Below are positions 1 to 6,705 of a stretch of DNA of 9,211 nt, piece after piece (position 1 is the first letter of the stretch; each line of letters opens with the position of its first letter). The DNA comes from Alphaproteobacteria bacterium (GTDB lineage Bacteria; Pseudomonadota; Alphaproteobacteria; Micavibrionales; CSBR16-224). The stretch covers positions 1-9,211 of the forward strand of contig SKHU01000071.1 in the NCBI GenBank assembly GCA_007116755.1, given 5' to 3'. The notes under the pieces are model-generated. The model did no database searches. It worked only from the letters and a program-made list of their open reading frames with translations, and was not told the origin of the DNA. Position numbers and translations under genes: made by a program.

Positions 1-1248
1 CGGCTCTTTGTTTTCACCTGCGCCGGTCTTTTCCCGCGCCGTGACGATTTCGGCGGGCAGCGGCAGATCGGCCGCGTAAAGCGCGCGGATCAACACCATG
101 TCCAGCGCCTGTTGCGGCAGCGGGGACAGGCGCAACTCCTCGCGCCCTTTCACCAGTATCTGCCAGAGACGGGACAGGGCAGGAACGGAGAGTTCCGCCG
201 CCAGTGCCGTGCCGCGTGTGCGCTCGGTTTCCGGCAAATCCGTGCTGTCCAGCGTTGCGGGGGCAAGCTTGCCTTTGGTCAGCAGATGGGTGACATCCAG
301 CAGGTCTTTGAGAATATGGTCGGGATCGGCACCTCCGGTATAGAGCTCCGCCGCCCTGTCAAGCGCCACATCCGTATCGCCTTTGATGACGGCTTCGAAC
401 AGGTCGAAAATCATATTGCGGTCGGACAGGCCGAGCATCGACCGCACCAGATCGCCTGTCAGCTTGCCGTCCGACAATGCAATCGCGCGGTCAAGCAGGC
501 TGAGCCCGTCACGTGCGGAACCGTCTGCCGCGCGCGCGATCAGATACAGCGCGTTGTCTTCTGCCGTTATCGTCTCTTTTTGCAGGATTTCGCCGAAATA
601 GGCCTGCAGCGCGGCGCTGTCGATGCGCTGCAGATCGAAACGCTGGCAGCGCGAGAGAATCGTCACGGGCAGCTTGTTGATCTCTGTGGTCGCAAAAATG
701 AATTTTACATGCGGCGGCGGTTCCTCCAGCGTTTTCAGCAAAGCGTTGAAGGCCGATTTTGACAGCATATGCACTTCATCGACGATATAGATTTTAAACC
801 GCGCGGAAGAGGGAGCATATTGCACGGAATCGATAATCTCGCGGATATCGTCCACACCGGTGCGCGAGGCCGCATCCATTTCCAGCACATCAACATGGCG
901 GCCTTCGGCGATGGAAGTGCAATTGGAGCAGACACCGCAGGGATCGGCCGTGATATCGCCTTTGCCGTCTCTGCCTGTGCAGTTCAGCGCACGGGCGATA
1001 ATCCGCGCCGTTGTGGTTTTGCCGATACCGCGCACGCCAGTCAGAATAAAGGCATGGGCAATGCGATCCATCGCAATCGCATTTTTCAGCGTGCGGACCA
1101 GCGCCTCCTGCCCGATCAGCTCCGAAAAATTCTGCGGCCGGTATTTGCGCGCCAATACCTGATAGGGCACGCTCGGCGCATCCGCCACATCGGGGGCGGC
1201 GGCGTTTTCCGGAATTTTTTGCTGCGGTTCTGCGGAAGCTGAAGACAT
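1..1248 (-). CDS. dnaX: DNA polymerase III subunit gamma/tau, 3' end cut off by the window
   Basis: This is the ATPase subunit of the clamp loader, which opens the beta clamp onto primed DNA at the replication fork. The 416 visible residues translate without interruption to the window edge. They show a 27-residue N-terminal extension, the opening YQVLARKYRPQNF (29-41), Walker A GVRGIGKT (71-78), a four-cysteine zinc site (C90, C104, C107, C110), Walker B DEVH (157-160), TT of sensor 1 (187-188), the SRC arginine-finger motif (199-201) and the sensor 2 region GSARDG (243-248). The AAA+ domains and collar start are present; the tau C-terminus lies outside, so any gamma/tau frameshift cannot be judged. 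ATG at 1248 is the only upstream start in frame; no Shine-Dalgarno is visible before it (CAGAGCCGCCGCCCC). The gene begins 44 bases after the SRP RNA, an arrangement also known in other bacteria. No convincing separate promoter is seen, so readthrough from ffs or a poor promoter in the A/T tract at 1270-1290 is possible. The product call is secure. Confidence 0.97.
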   Translation of the reverse strand, partial: MSSASAEPQQKIPENAAAPDVADAPSVPYQVLARKYRPQNFSELIGQEALVRTLKNAIAMDRIAHAFILTGVRGIGKTTTARIIARALNCTGRDGKGDITADPCGVCSNCTSIAEGRHVDVLEMDAASRTGVDDIREIIDSVQYAPSSARFKIYIVDEVHMLSKSAFNALLKTLEEPPPHVKFIFATTEINKLPVTILSRCQRFDLQRIDSAALQAYFGEILQKETITAEDNALYLIARAADGSARDGLSLLDRAIALSDGKLTGDLVRSMLGLSDRNMIFDLFEAVIKGDTDVALDRAAELYTGGADPDHILKDLLDVTHLLTKGKLAPATLDSTDLPETERTRGTALAAELSVPALSRLWQILVKGREELRLSPLPQQALDMVLIRALYAADLPLPAEIVTAREKTGAGENKEP

Positions 1249-1292
1249 GGGGCGGCGGCTCTGTTTTCCGTATATTTGTATTTTTTTTAAAA

Positions 1293-1393
1293 GGTGGAAG
1301 GCTGGACAACGACCCGGAAAAGCGCACATACGGCTGCTTTCTTTCGAATCTGACCGGGTTAGCGTGCCATCCGTCCGCCGCCAACCTTCCATC
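1293..1393 (-). ncRNA. ffs: Signal recognition particle RNA (4.5S type, alphaproteobacterial)
   Basis: This RNA pairs with Ffh to form the signal recognition particle that targets nascent membrane proteins. It is about 101 nt, with no Alu domain. The ends form a 10-bp stem, GGAAGGTTGG with CCAGCCTTCC (one G-U pair). GCAC pairs with GTGC inside, and CGGT with GCCG closes the Ffh-binding domain. The apex is TTC-GAAA-GAA, a GNRA tetraloop in place of the usual GGAA. The symmetric loop reads CAGA opposite AGCA, where the canonical form is CAGG opposite AGCA. The canonical C-G pair of the apical stem has become U-A with both sides changed, which argues that the gene is functional. The 5' end was set from the promoter at 1399-1426. 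The 3' end is placed before TTTT (1289-1292), which with the terminal stem may terminate transcription. Ends are accurate to a few bases. Confidence 0.93.
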
Positions 1394-1398
1394 GGCCA

Positions 1399-1426
1399 AT
1401 ATGACGGGATTCGCGGCAAAACGCAA
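1399..1426 (-). promoter_or_regulatory. Probable sigma-70 promoter of ffs
   Basis: On the minus strand, TTGCGT (1421-1426) and TCATAT (1399-1404) are 16 bases apart. Transcription would start near 1393, the exact base where the SRP RNA terminal stem begins. The spacer contains a GANTC site (GAATC on the minus strand, 1408-1412), the recognition sequence of the CcrM methylase common in Alphaproteobacteria. Box matches are moderate; the position is the main support. Confidence 0.55.
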
Positions 1427-1437
1427 GGGAGACGGGG

Positions 1438-1461
1438 AAAAAACAGCCGTTTTTACGGTGT
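1438..1461 (-). terminator. Rho-independent terminator after the Sel1/Glu-Asn protein gene
   Basis: Read on the minus strand, ACACCGT-AAAA-ACGGCTGT forms a 7-bp stem with one bulged C and a four-base loop, followed by six T. It lies 15 bases past the TAA stop at 1477-1479 and upstream of the ffs promoter, so it would insulate ffs-dnaX from the gene upstream. Confidence 0.65.
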
Positions 1462-1476
1462 TTGTATTTTTATGGT

Positions 1477-3735
1477 TTATATCTTGATACCGCCGCCCGG
1501 ACGCGGTGTCTGGTGTGTTTGCGTATGGGATTGCAGATGCGGCTCCGCTTCGCCCTGCGGCGCATTCTGCGGTGCGGTTGCCGCTTCGGGCGGCACAGGC
1601 GGCGTATAGGACGGATCAACAGTGGAAAGGAAACGGTCAATATCGTCTGTCGGAATGACCGGCACATTGGCGGGATCTCCGCTTTCCGGCATCCATCCGG
1701 CATTGCGGTCAAGGCCGAGCGTCTGCTGCCCTGCCAGCGCGATTTTATCGGAATTCATTGTGTCCGCCGTCACTTCCTCAATCCGCACCACGCCTTGCGT
1801 ATCAAGATAGACATGCAGCGGTACCTGCGTATCGCCCTGTTGCAGCATGGCCAGAATACCGGCCTGCGCATCCGGCACTTCGATCAAATCGCCGAGCGCG
1901 GTTTGTACGGCTGCATATTCGGGCAGCGCCTGAAAATCAATCGGGCTCTGCGCTGCAGATTCCGCAGCTGTTTCCGTCGCAAAGGAAGATTGGGGGGAGG
2001 ATTGGGGCTGGCTTTGTGCGGCCTGTTGCGCCGCAGCTTCTTCCGGTGCCAGTTCGGGAATCGCCTGTCCGCCCAGCCAGCGGTCGCGTCCGAGATCCTC
2101 CATCAGCGATACGGCAGCGCCCTGATCTGCGGGCAGACCGTCCAGACCGTGATAGCGGATATAGGCCAGATCAACCTTGGCCTGCTCGCTGCCGGCTTCC
2201 GCAGCACGCTCGTAAAGTTCGACGGCTTTGGCAACGTCTTTTTCCTCGCCGCCGAACCCGTTAAACAGCTTATAGGCTTCGTCCTTCATTTCATGCGGCG
2301 ACAGATCAGCATAAGGATCATTTTCGTTCTCGTTCTCGTTCTCGTTCTCGTTTTCTTCCTCATCATCATCGGGCAGGTCTTCGTCATCCATCTCCAAATC
2401 GGGCGTTTCAATCTCTGTCGCGCGGTTTTCGGTTGCACCGTCGATTTCCGGTGCGCCGGTCACGGCCGGCCGGCCGGGTGCGTTGTCTTCAGATGTTTCC
2501 GCATTTTCCGTTTCTTCCGGATTTTCTGCAACACTGTCTTCCGCAATAGGCGGAATTTCCGGAGTATCCGCATTTGTGCCAAGCGTCACAGCGCTTTCTT
2601 CAACAGCATCGGCGGCAAAAGCCATCGGAATGCCGAGCGCACCTGCGGCAACGGCTGTGCCAAGCGCAGCAACGCCAAGAATTTTCCATTTATGTTTTTT
2701 TGCCGCGCCCATCATTGCGGCGATTTTTCCGGCACCGTTGCGGCGCTGTTCGGCGGATTCTTTTTTCAGGGCGTTGTAAATCGCCGGTGCGGCCTGCTGC
2801 ATTTTATATGTACCGTAAGCCACGGCTGCCAGCGGCACAAGCGGCGGCGCGACAAGCGCGATTGCACCGAAAATTGCGGCGCGTTTGGCGATATCCAGCC
2901 CCATCGAGACGATTTTTGCGCCGTGTTTTTCGGCGAATTTGCCCATAAAATCGGAAAATTGTTCCGAGGGCATACCGTTCAGCGAGGACACCGTGCCGAT
3001 CCGCCCGGACATCCGCATACCGATCTCGGGGGGCTGACGCGCTTGCTGCAGGAACTCCGCAGCACCGGTGCGGCGCAGATGATCGAGCATCGCGCTGATA
3101 TACGGATCACTATGCGCCGATTCATAATGTGTGCGGTCGATCAGATAGGCTTCGCTGTCTTTATAATTGTTGTCGGTTTCGAGATAATCCAGAAATTCGC
3201 GGTACATGCGGCTTTCATAATCTTCTTCCGATTCGCCTTCGGCTTTCTGGTCCGGTCCCATCTGGACGTACGGAAAGGCGGAGGGCTCTTTTTCCCGCGC
3301 AAAGGCTTCAGCCCGTACGCGTTCCAGCCATTCTTCCATCAGGACTTTCTGCTCGACCTCATCGGCCTCCAGCAGTTTTTCCATCATTTCGCCGTGCAAG
3401 ACCTCGCCGAGAACGGCATTGAGTTCCTGAAGATTGTTTTGCGCGTAATCGCGCCCCAGATTTTCAACCTCCAGCTCCGTCTTGACCGCGGCGCTGTGGG
3501 TGACGGTATCGCCGCCGCCGGCAATGACGGCCAGATTTTTCTTTTGCGCCAGCCAGAAGGTGACTTCCTCCGGCACGTCCTGAACGCTGCCGATTTCTTC
3601 ACCGCCGGAGAGAAAACGCACGGTATTGTCGGAAATGTCAATGCGCAGATCGGCATCGTCGGGAAGCCGGTCTTCCAACAGCAATACGGGATGCCCGAAT
3701 ACATCCGTTATCAGTCCCGCATTATCAAAACGCAT
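1477..3735 (-). CDS. Uncharacterised 752-residue protein with Sel1-like repeat, membrane segment and Glu-Asn tract
   Basis: I do not recognise a named family for the whole protein. The N-terminal 280 residues are acidic, without signal peptide, and rich in Glu-containing helices (about 95-230). Hydrophobic stretches lie at about 284-308 (contains two prolines, doubtful as a membrane span) and 351-374 (a good span preceded by KKHKWK). By the positive-inside rule the C-terminal part after 375 would face the periplasm. It holds a very acidic linker (380-475) ending in a run of Glu-Asn dipeptides (461-472), then about one and a half Sel1/TPR-like units (485-545, with KAVELYERAAEAGSEQAKVDLAYIRYHG-type spacing). 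A Gln/Ser/Ala-rich linker (565-597) and a Pro-rich tail ending GGGIKI follow. Sel1 repeats usually serve as protein-binding scaffolds; the partner is unknown. ATG at 3735 is preceded by AGGGGG with 5-base spacing, and a near-consensus promoter lies upstream. A longer plus-strand frame overlaps the whole gene but lacks these features. Confidence 0.85.
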   Translation of the reverse strand: MRFDNAGLITDVFGHPVLLLEDRLPDDADLRIDISDNTVRFLSGGEEIGSVQDVPEEVTFWLAQKKNLAVIAGGGDTVTHSAAVKTELEVENLGRDYAQNNLQELNAVLGEVLHGEMMEKLLEADEVEQKVLMEEWLERVRAEAFAREKEPSAFPYVQMGPDQKAEGESEEDYESRMYREFLDYLETDNNYKDSEAYLIDRTHYESAHSDPYISAMLDHLRRTGAAEFLQQARQPPEIGMRMSGRIGTVSSLNGMPSEQFSDFMGKFAEKHGAKIVSMGLDIAKRAAIFGAIALVAPPLVPLAAVAYGTYKMQQAAPAIYNALKKESAEQRRNGAGKIAAMMGAAKKHKWKILGVAALGTAVAAGALGIPMAFAADAVEESAVTLGTNADTPEIPPIAEDSVAENPEETENAETSEDNAPGRPAVTGAPEIDGATENRATEIETPDLEMDDEDLPDDDEEENENENENENENDPYADLSPHEMKDEAYKLFNGFGGEEKDVAKAVELYERAAEAGSEQAKVDLAYIRYHGLDGLPADQGAAVSLMEDLGRDRWLGGQAIPELAPEEAAAQQAAQSQPQSSPQSSFATETAAESAAQSPIDFQALPEYAAVQTALGDLIEVPDAQAGILAMLQQGDTQVPLHVYLDTQGVVRIEEVTADTMNSDKIALAGQQTLGLDRNAGWMPESGDPANVPVIPTDDIDRFLSTVDPSYTPPVPPEAATAPQNAPQGEAEPHLQSHTQTHQTPRPGGGIKI
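2321..2356. repeat. Tandem hexanucleotide repeat (TTCTCG on plus strand)
   Basis: Four exact TTCTCG units (2327-2350) are flanked by one-mismatch copies TTTTCG (2321-2326) and TTTTCT (2351-2356). On the coding (minus) strand each unit encodes Glu-Asn, giving the alternating acidic tract of the 752-residue protein. Because the unit is 6 bp, copy-number change would lengthen or shorten the tract without a frameshift. A short run of GAT/GAC-type codons (Asp) adjoins it. Confidence 0.9.
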
Positions 3736-3760
3736 AAAATCCCCCTGTTTGACAAGAGTA

Positions 3761-3772
3761 GCCGCATGCGGC
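3761..3772. repeat. Perfect 12-bp palindrome in the leader of the 752-residue protein gene
   Basis: GCCGCATGCGGC is its own reverse complement. It lies between the predicted transcription start (about 3780) and the ribosome binding site, flanked by GTA and TAC that could extend the stem after skipped bases. It may be an operator or a leader hairpin. No T-run follows, so a terminator is unlikely. Confidence 0.6.
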
Positions 3773-3786
3773 GCTTACGAAGATAT

Positions 3787-3816
3787 ATTATAGCAAAAAA
3801 GTAAATAATATGTAAA
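3787..3816 (-). promoter_or_regulatory. Strong extended -10 promoter for the 752-residue protein gene
   Basis: On the minus strand, TTTACA (3811-3816) is followed after 18 bases by a perfect TATAAT (3787-3792). TGC immediately before the -10 makes an extended TGnTATAAT element. The predicted start near 3780 gives a leader of about 45 bases. This is the best promoter in the window, and it shows the gene is transcribed separately from the Nudix-like gene upstream. Confidence 0.8.
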
Positions 3817-3825
3817 GAATTACAT
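3810..3825. repeat. Inverted repeat overlapping the -35 box (candidate operator or weak terminator)
   Basis: ATGTAA-AGAA-TTACAT has perfect 6-bp arms around a 4-base centre. One arm contains the TTTACA -35 box. It begins 16 bases after the stop codon of the Nudix-like gene, and on the minus strand a T-rich stretch follows. It could therefore be a repressor site for the downstream promoter or a weak AT-rich terminator for the upstream gene. Confidence 0.5.
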
Positions 3826-3840
3826 CATATGGAGGCTTTG

Positions 3841-5238
3841 TCAGTCGCGGGATGCGAACAGAAATTCCGTCATTTTTTCATAGACCTGCCGCTGCTGCGG
3901 CGTTGCATCGGGGCGGTCGTAACCGGCAATTGTGACCATACGCTGCAGCGCCATCAGCGAAGAAAGCGAGATTTTCAGCCCGTTTTCACGGATATAGGCC
4001 AGCGCTTTTTGAAAATCCTTCATTTTGCGGATGGTGACGGGCATTTCCTCGAATCGTACGATTTCATCGCCGTCGATGGCGCCTTCTTCGGTGAAGTCGA
4101 TTCCCGCAGCGCGGGTGATGCCGACAAATTCCGGTTTGGCACAGCGATCGACCCAGCGGAAGAATCCCGTCACCATCGTATTTTGGCGCAGATGGTCGAA
4201 ATGCGCTTTGGTGCCGGTTTCCTCGGCCAGTTCCCGTGCCATGCCGTAGGCCAGCGCATCGCGCAAATCTTCCGGCCGTCCGGCTTTTTCAAAATCGCCG
4301 TAATCCATCGATCCCGATCCGCCCAGTCCGACTTTGCGCGCGTCAATCACCTTGCCCGCTCCCTGATGCAGCATGCCGATATGCCCCGTATCGGTTAACA
4401 GCAGCGTCGTTACGCCGATATGGCCGGAGACTTTTTCGTAAAAATCGGGGGTAATGCGCAGTCCGGTGCGGCCGTCGACCTGTTCCTGCCGCACGGGGAA
4501 ATAGGCGCTGAGATCGGAATAGATTTCCTCATGCCCGCGCAGATTGCGGCGGATCAGCCGGCTGCGAAAAGCCTCGTTGGTCAAAAGCGCATCGAAATAA
4601 TAGGATTTGCGCAGCGTCACGGGTTTGTCTTCAAGAAGGCCGTCCACCATACCCGCCAGCGCCAGCTTTGTGCCGTTGGTTGTGTGCTGGGTTTTGGTGC
4701 CCACGCGCAGCGCCAGATAAAGTATCTGCAGGTTTGAGGTGATGTAATTGACCTCGCGGTTTTCCTCCTGCCAGCGCAGCGCATCCGTCAGCATGATGCG
4801 GTCGTCGATGCGGTCGCCGGCAAAGGGAATTTCCGTGCTGTATCCCTTATCTGCAATCGGATTGTGAAAGCCGCATTCCTCCTCGGTTTTCGGGGGGAGA
4901 ATATCCGTCATCGGAAAGCTGCGCTTGTTGTTCCAGACATGGGTGCAGGTTTGCGAGAAATAGCGTACACCGGCATAAAGCGGACGGTATTTGGGCGGCA
5001 GGACCGACATTTCACTGCCGAATTGCAGCATCAGAATACCGAATTCCAGCGCCAGCGCGAAATAATCCCAGACATCATCCATATCGATAATGGAATAGGT
5101 AATCAGCAGCAGCGCCATGACGACAATCGTGATTTCCTTGCGGTACACCCTGTCCCAGCGCATCAGCACCATAAACAGATCAAAGCGCCCTTTGATATTG
5201 CGCAGAAAATTCAGAAAAAACGGATTTTTTGTTTTCAT
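3841..5238 (-). CDS. Two-transmembrane protein with C-terminal divergent Nudix domain
   Basis: The 465-residue product has a basic N-terminus (MKTKNPFF; KGR, RWDRVYRK), two hydrophobic segments (about 35-52 and 57-76), then a cytoplasmic region of about 390 residues. Residues 270-420 resemble a Nudix domain: strand VTTLLLTDTGHIGML (276-290), GLGGSGSMDYGD (304-315), and the catalytic helix ALAYGMARELAEETGT (328-343) with R335, E336, E339, E340 and G342 of the REUxEExGU core. The earlier part of the box is atypical: the usual Glu is D327 and the leading Gly is one residue early (G320). Nudix enzymes cleave nucleoside diphosphates linked to another group; the substrate cannot be told. Residues 100-250 match no family I know. 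ATG at 5238 has only a weak GGGA upstream. The gene lies 91 bases after pmbA without an obvious promoter, so cotranscription with tldD-pmbA is possible. The Nudix call is probable; the role is unknown. Confidence 0.8.
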   Translation of the reverse strand: MKTKNPFFLNFLRNIKGRFDLFMVLMRWDRVYRKEITIVVMALLLITYSIIDMDDVWDYFALALEFGILMLQFGSEMSVLPPKYRPLYAGVRYFSQTCTHVWNNKRSFPMTDILPPKTEEECGFHNPIADKGYSTEIPFAGDRIDDRIMLTDALRWQEENREVNYITSNLQILYLALRVGTKTQHTTNGTKLALAGMVDGLLEDKPVTLRKSYYFDALLTNEAFRSRLIRRNLRGHEEIYSDLSAYFPVRQEQVDGRTGLRITPDFYEKVSGHIGVTTLLLTDTGHIGMLHQGAGKVIDARKVGLGGSGSMDYGDFEKAGRPEDLRDALAYGMARELAEETGTKAHFDHLRQNTMVTGFFRWVDRCAKPEFVGITRAAGIDFTEEGAIDGDEIVRFEEMPVTIRKMKDFQKALAYIRENGLKISLSSLMALQRMVTIAGYDRPDATPQQRQVYEKMTEFLFASRD

Positions 5239-5261
5239 TTTTTATCCCGTACGGAAATCAA

Positions 5262-5278
5262 GGAGGAATAATTCCCCC
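5262..5278 (-). other. Inverted repeat between pmbA and the Nudix-like gene
   Basis: The minus-strand sequence GGGGGAATTATTCCTCC folds into a 7-bp stem (one G-U pair) with a 3-base loop. The bases after it are TTGATTTCC, too poor in T for a convincing terminator. It may be an attenuating hairpin in the 91-base gap, or chance. Confidence 0.3.
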
Positions 5279-5329
5279 TGCATTCTTCCATAGAGGTGCG
5301 GGAATGAAAACCGCTATTTTTTCACCGGA

Positions 5330-6694
5330 TCAGCGACCGGCGATCATGACCTTGTCGATGCGGGTTGTCGGCGCGGCCAGTGAATATTTTGATCCGGGCT
5401 GCGGCGGTGTGTCATCGGCCAGCGAGATATTCATGAACATCTCTTTCAGATTGCCGGAGACGACAAAACCGTCCACGGCTTCATCGGTGATTTTGCCGTT
5501 GCGGATGCGCTTGCCGTAGGCCTGACGCGAATAGGTGCCGTTATTGACATCAACCTTGCCGCCGTTGAATCCCTGAATATAGATGCCGTCCTTGATGTCG
5601 GAAATCAACTCGTCCGGCGTTTCAATGCCCGGCTTGACGCGGCTGTTGGTGCGGCCGTTCTCGCGCCCGATCGGCTCAAGACCCAGCTTGCGCGATTCCG
5701 TCAGGCTGGCGTTGAAATGTTTGAGAATGCCGTTTTCGATAAAGGTAATCTCTTCGCTTTTGACACCCGCGCTGTCCACGGATTGCGAGGACACGCCCTT
5801 GCGCAGCAACGGGTTGTCGGTGATGGTGACCTCCGCGCTCATGACGCGCTGGCCGATTTTGCCTTTCAGGAATGTCGCATCACGATGCACGGCTGTGCCG
5901 TCAATGGCCTGAAAGACCGAATTGAAGAAACTTTGCGCCGCATCGTGATCCAGCACGATGGAATATTCGCCCGTATCGGGCAAATCCGCGCCCAGCTTGG
6001 CCACGGCGTTCAGCGCGGCTTTGCGTCCGAGTGTTTTCGGTGCGGCCATATCACAGAAATGGCGGGCAACGCTGTATTCGCCGTCGATCTGCATGCCGTT
6101 TTCATCTTCGGCAACGACGGTGGCACCGGCCTGATAGAGGGTTTTGCTGTTCTCGAGGCGCAGGCCGTTTGTTGCCGCAATCAGGCTGTGGCTTTCGTTT
6201 TTGCTGATGCTGACGCTGCGTACGGCTTTCGCGCCCGGAACCTCGAGCGCTGCGGCTTCTACCTCCCGCGCATAGGAAATCAGCTTGTCATTGTCCGGCT
6301 GGGTGATGTCATAAAGATTGAGATTCGGCTGCGGGCCTGTATAGACCTTTTCCTTTTCCAACAGACGCGCATCCGGCGTTTCCGGCACCAGATGAATCGC
6401 CTTCATATTTTCGGTCATCGCGTTTTTCAGCGCGGTTTCGCCCAGCGTATTCTTGGTGAAAGAGAGTTTGCGGTTTCCGGCATAGAGCGTGATGCTGACG
6501 CTGTGCGTCGTGCCGCCGACGGATTTTGCCACCGCGCCGCGTTCAATCTCCGTATCACGCTCGGTATTGGCGTGAATGGCAATTTTGACATCGGTGATGC
6601 CGTATTTCGCGCCTGCGGTTTTGGCGTGGTGCATCAGGCTTTTGGCCAGCGGACGTGCCTGCCGCAGAAATTCCTGTTTTTGTTTGTCCGACAT
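5330..6694 (-). CDS. pmbA: TldE/PmbA, partner subunit of the TldD metalloprotease
   Basis: The 454-residue product is of the usual length for PmbA (TldE), which forms a heterodimer with TldD in the cytoplasm. In Escherichia coli the complex removes the leader peptide of microcin B17 and degrades the CcdA antitoxin. Family features are the Glu-rich N-terminal region with RDTEIERGAVAKSVGGT (46-62), YSIVLDHDAAQSFFNSVFQA (244-263), the IENGILKHF segment (319-327) followed by SRKLGLEPIG (334-343), the DIKDGIYIQGFNGGKVDVNNG segment (about 366-386), and an ending like other family members (TTRIDKVMIAGR). As expected for this subunit, there is no HExxxH zinc motif. ATG at 6694 is chosen over a longer open frame because AAGGAGA (6701-6707) stands 6 bases before it and overlaps the tldD stop. 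The 11-base gap to tldD shows an operon and probable coupled translation. Confidence 0.93.
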   Translation of the reverse strand: MSDKQKQEFLRQARPLAKSLMHHAKTAGAKYGITDVKIAIHANTERDTEIERGAVAKSVGGTTHSVSITLYAGNRKLSFTKNTLGETALKNAMTENMKAIHLVPETPDARLLEKEKVYTGPQPNLNLYDITQPDNDKLISYAREVEAAALEVPGAKAVRSVSISKNESHSLIAATNGLRLENSKTLYQAGATVVAEDENGMQIDGEYSVARHFCDMAAPKTLGRKAALNAVAKLGADLPDTGEYSIVLDHDAAQSFFNSVFQAIDGTAVHRDATFLKGKIGQRVMSAEVTITDNPLLRKGVSSQSVDSAGVKSEEITFIENGILKHFNASLTESRKLGLEPIGRENGRTNSRVKPGIETPDELISDIKDGIYIQGFNGGKVDVNNGTYSRQAYGKRIRNGKITDEAVDGFVVSGNLKEMFMNISLADDTPPQPGSKYSLAAPTTRIDKVMIAGR

Positions 6695-6705
6695 CTTGTC
6701 TCTCC

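Noticed and set aside
890..1426. A 178-codon minus-strand frame overlapping dnaX and ffs
   Set aside because: It runs in another frame through both the SRP RNA and the conserved start of dnaX; the product is low-complexity and Arg-rich.
2321..2356. CRISPR-like or phase-variation repeat
   Set aside because: Units are contiguous 6-mers without spacers, so not CRISPR, and a multiple of three cannot switch the reading frame.
1462..3804. A 780-codon plus-strand reading frame covering the entire 752-residue protein gene
   Set aside because: Its product is full of Arg, Cys, Phe and His runs without a recognisable domain, it has no ribosome binding site, and it runs through the promoter of the opposite gene. 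The minus-strand gene has a promoter, ribosome binding site, terminator and Sel1 motif. It is an antisense shadow.
5261..5303. AAGGAGG on the plus strand followed by ATG codons near 5303
   Set aside because: The nearest plausible start codon is too far from the Shine-Dalgarno-like sequence, and the frame runs antisense into pmbA.
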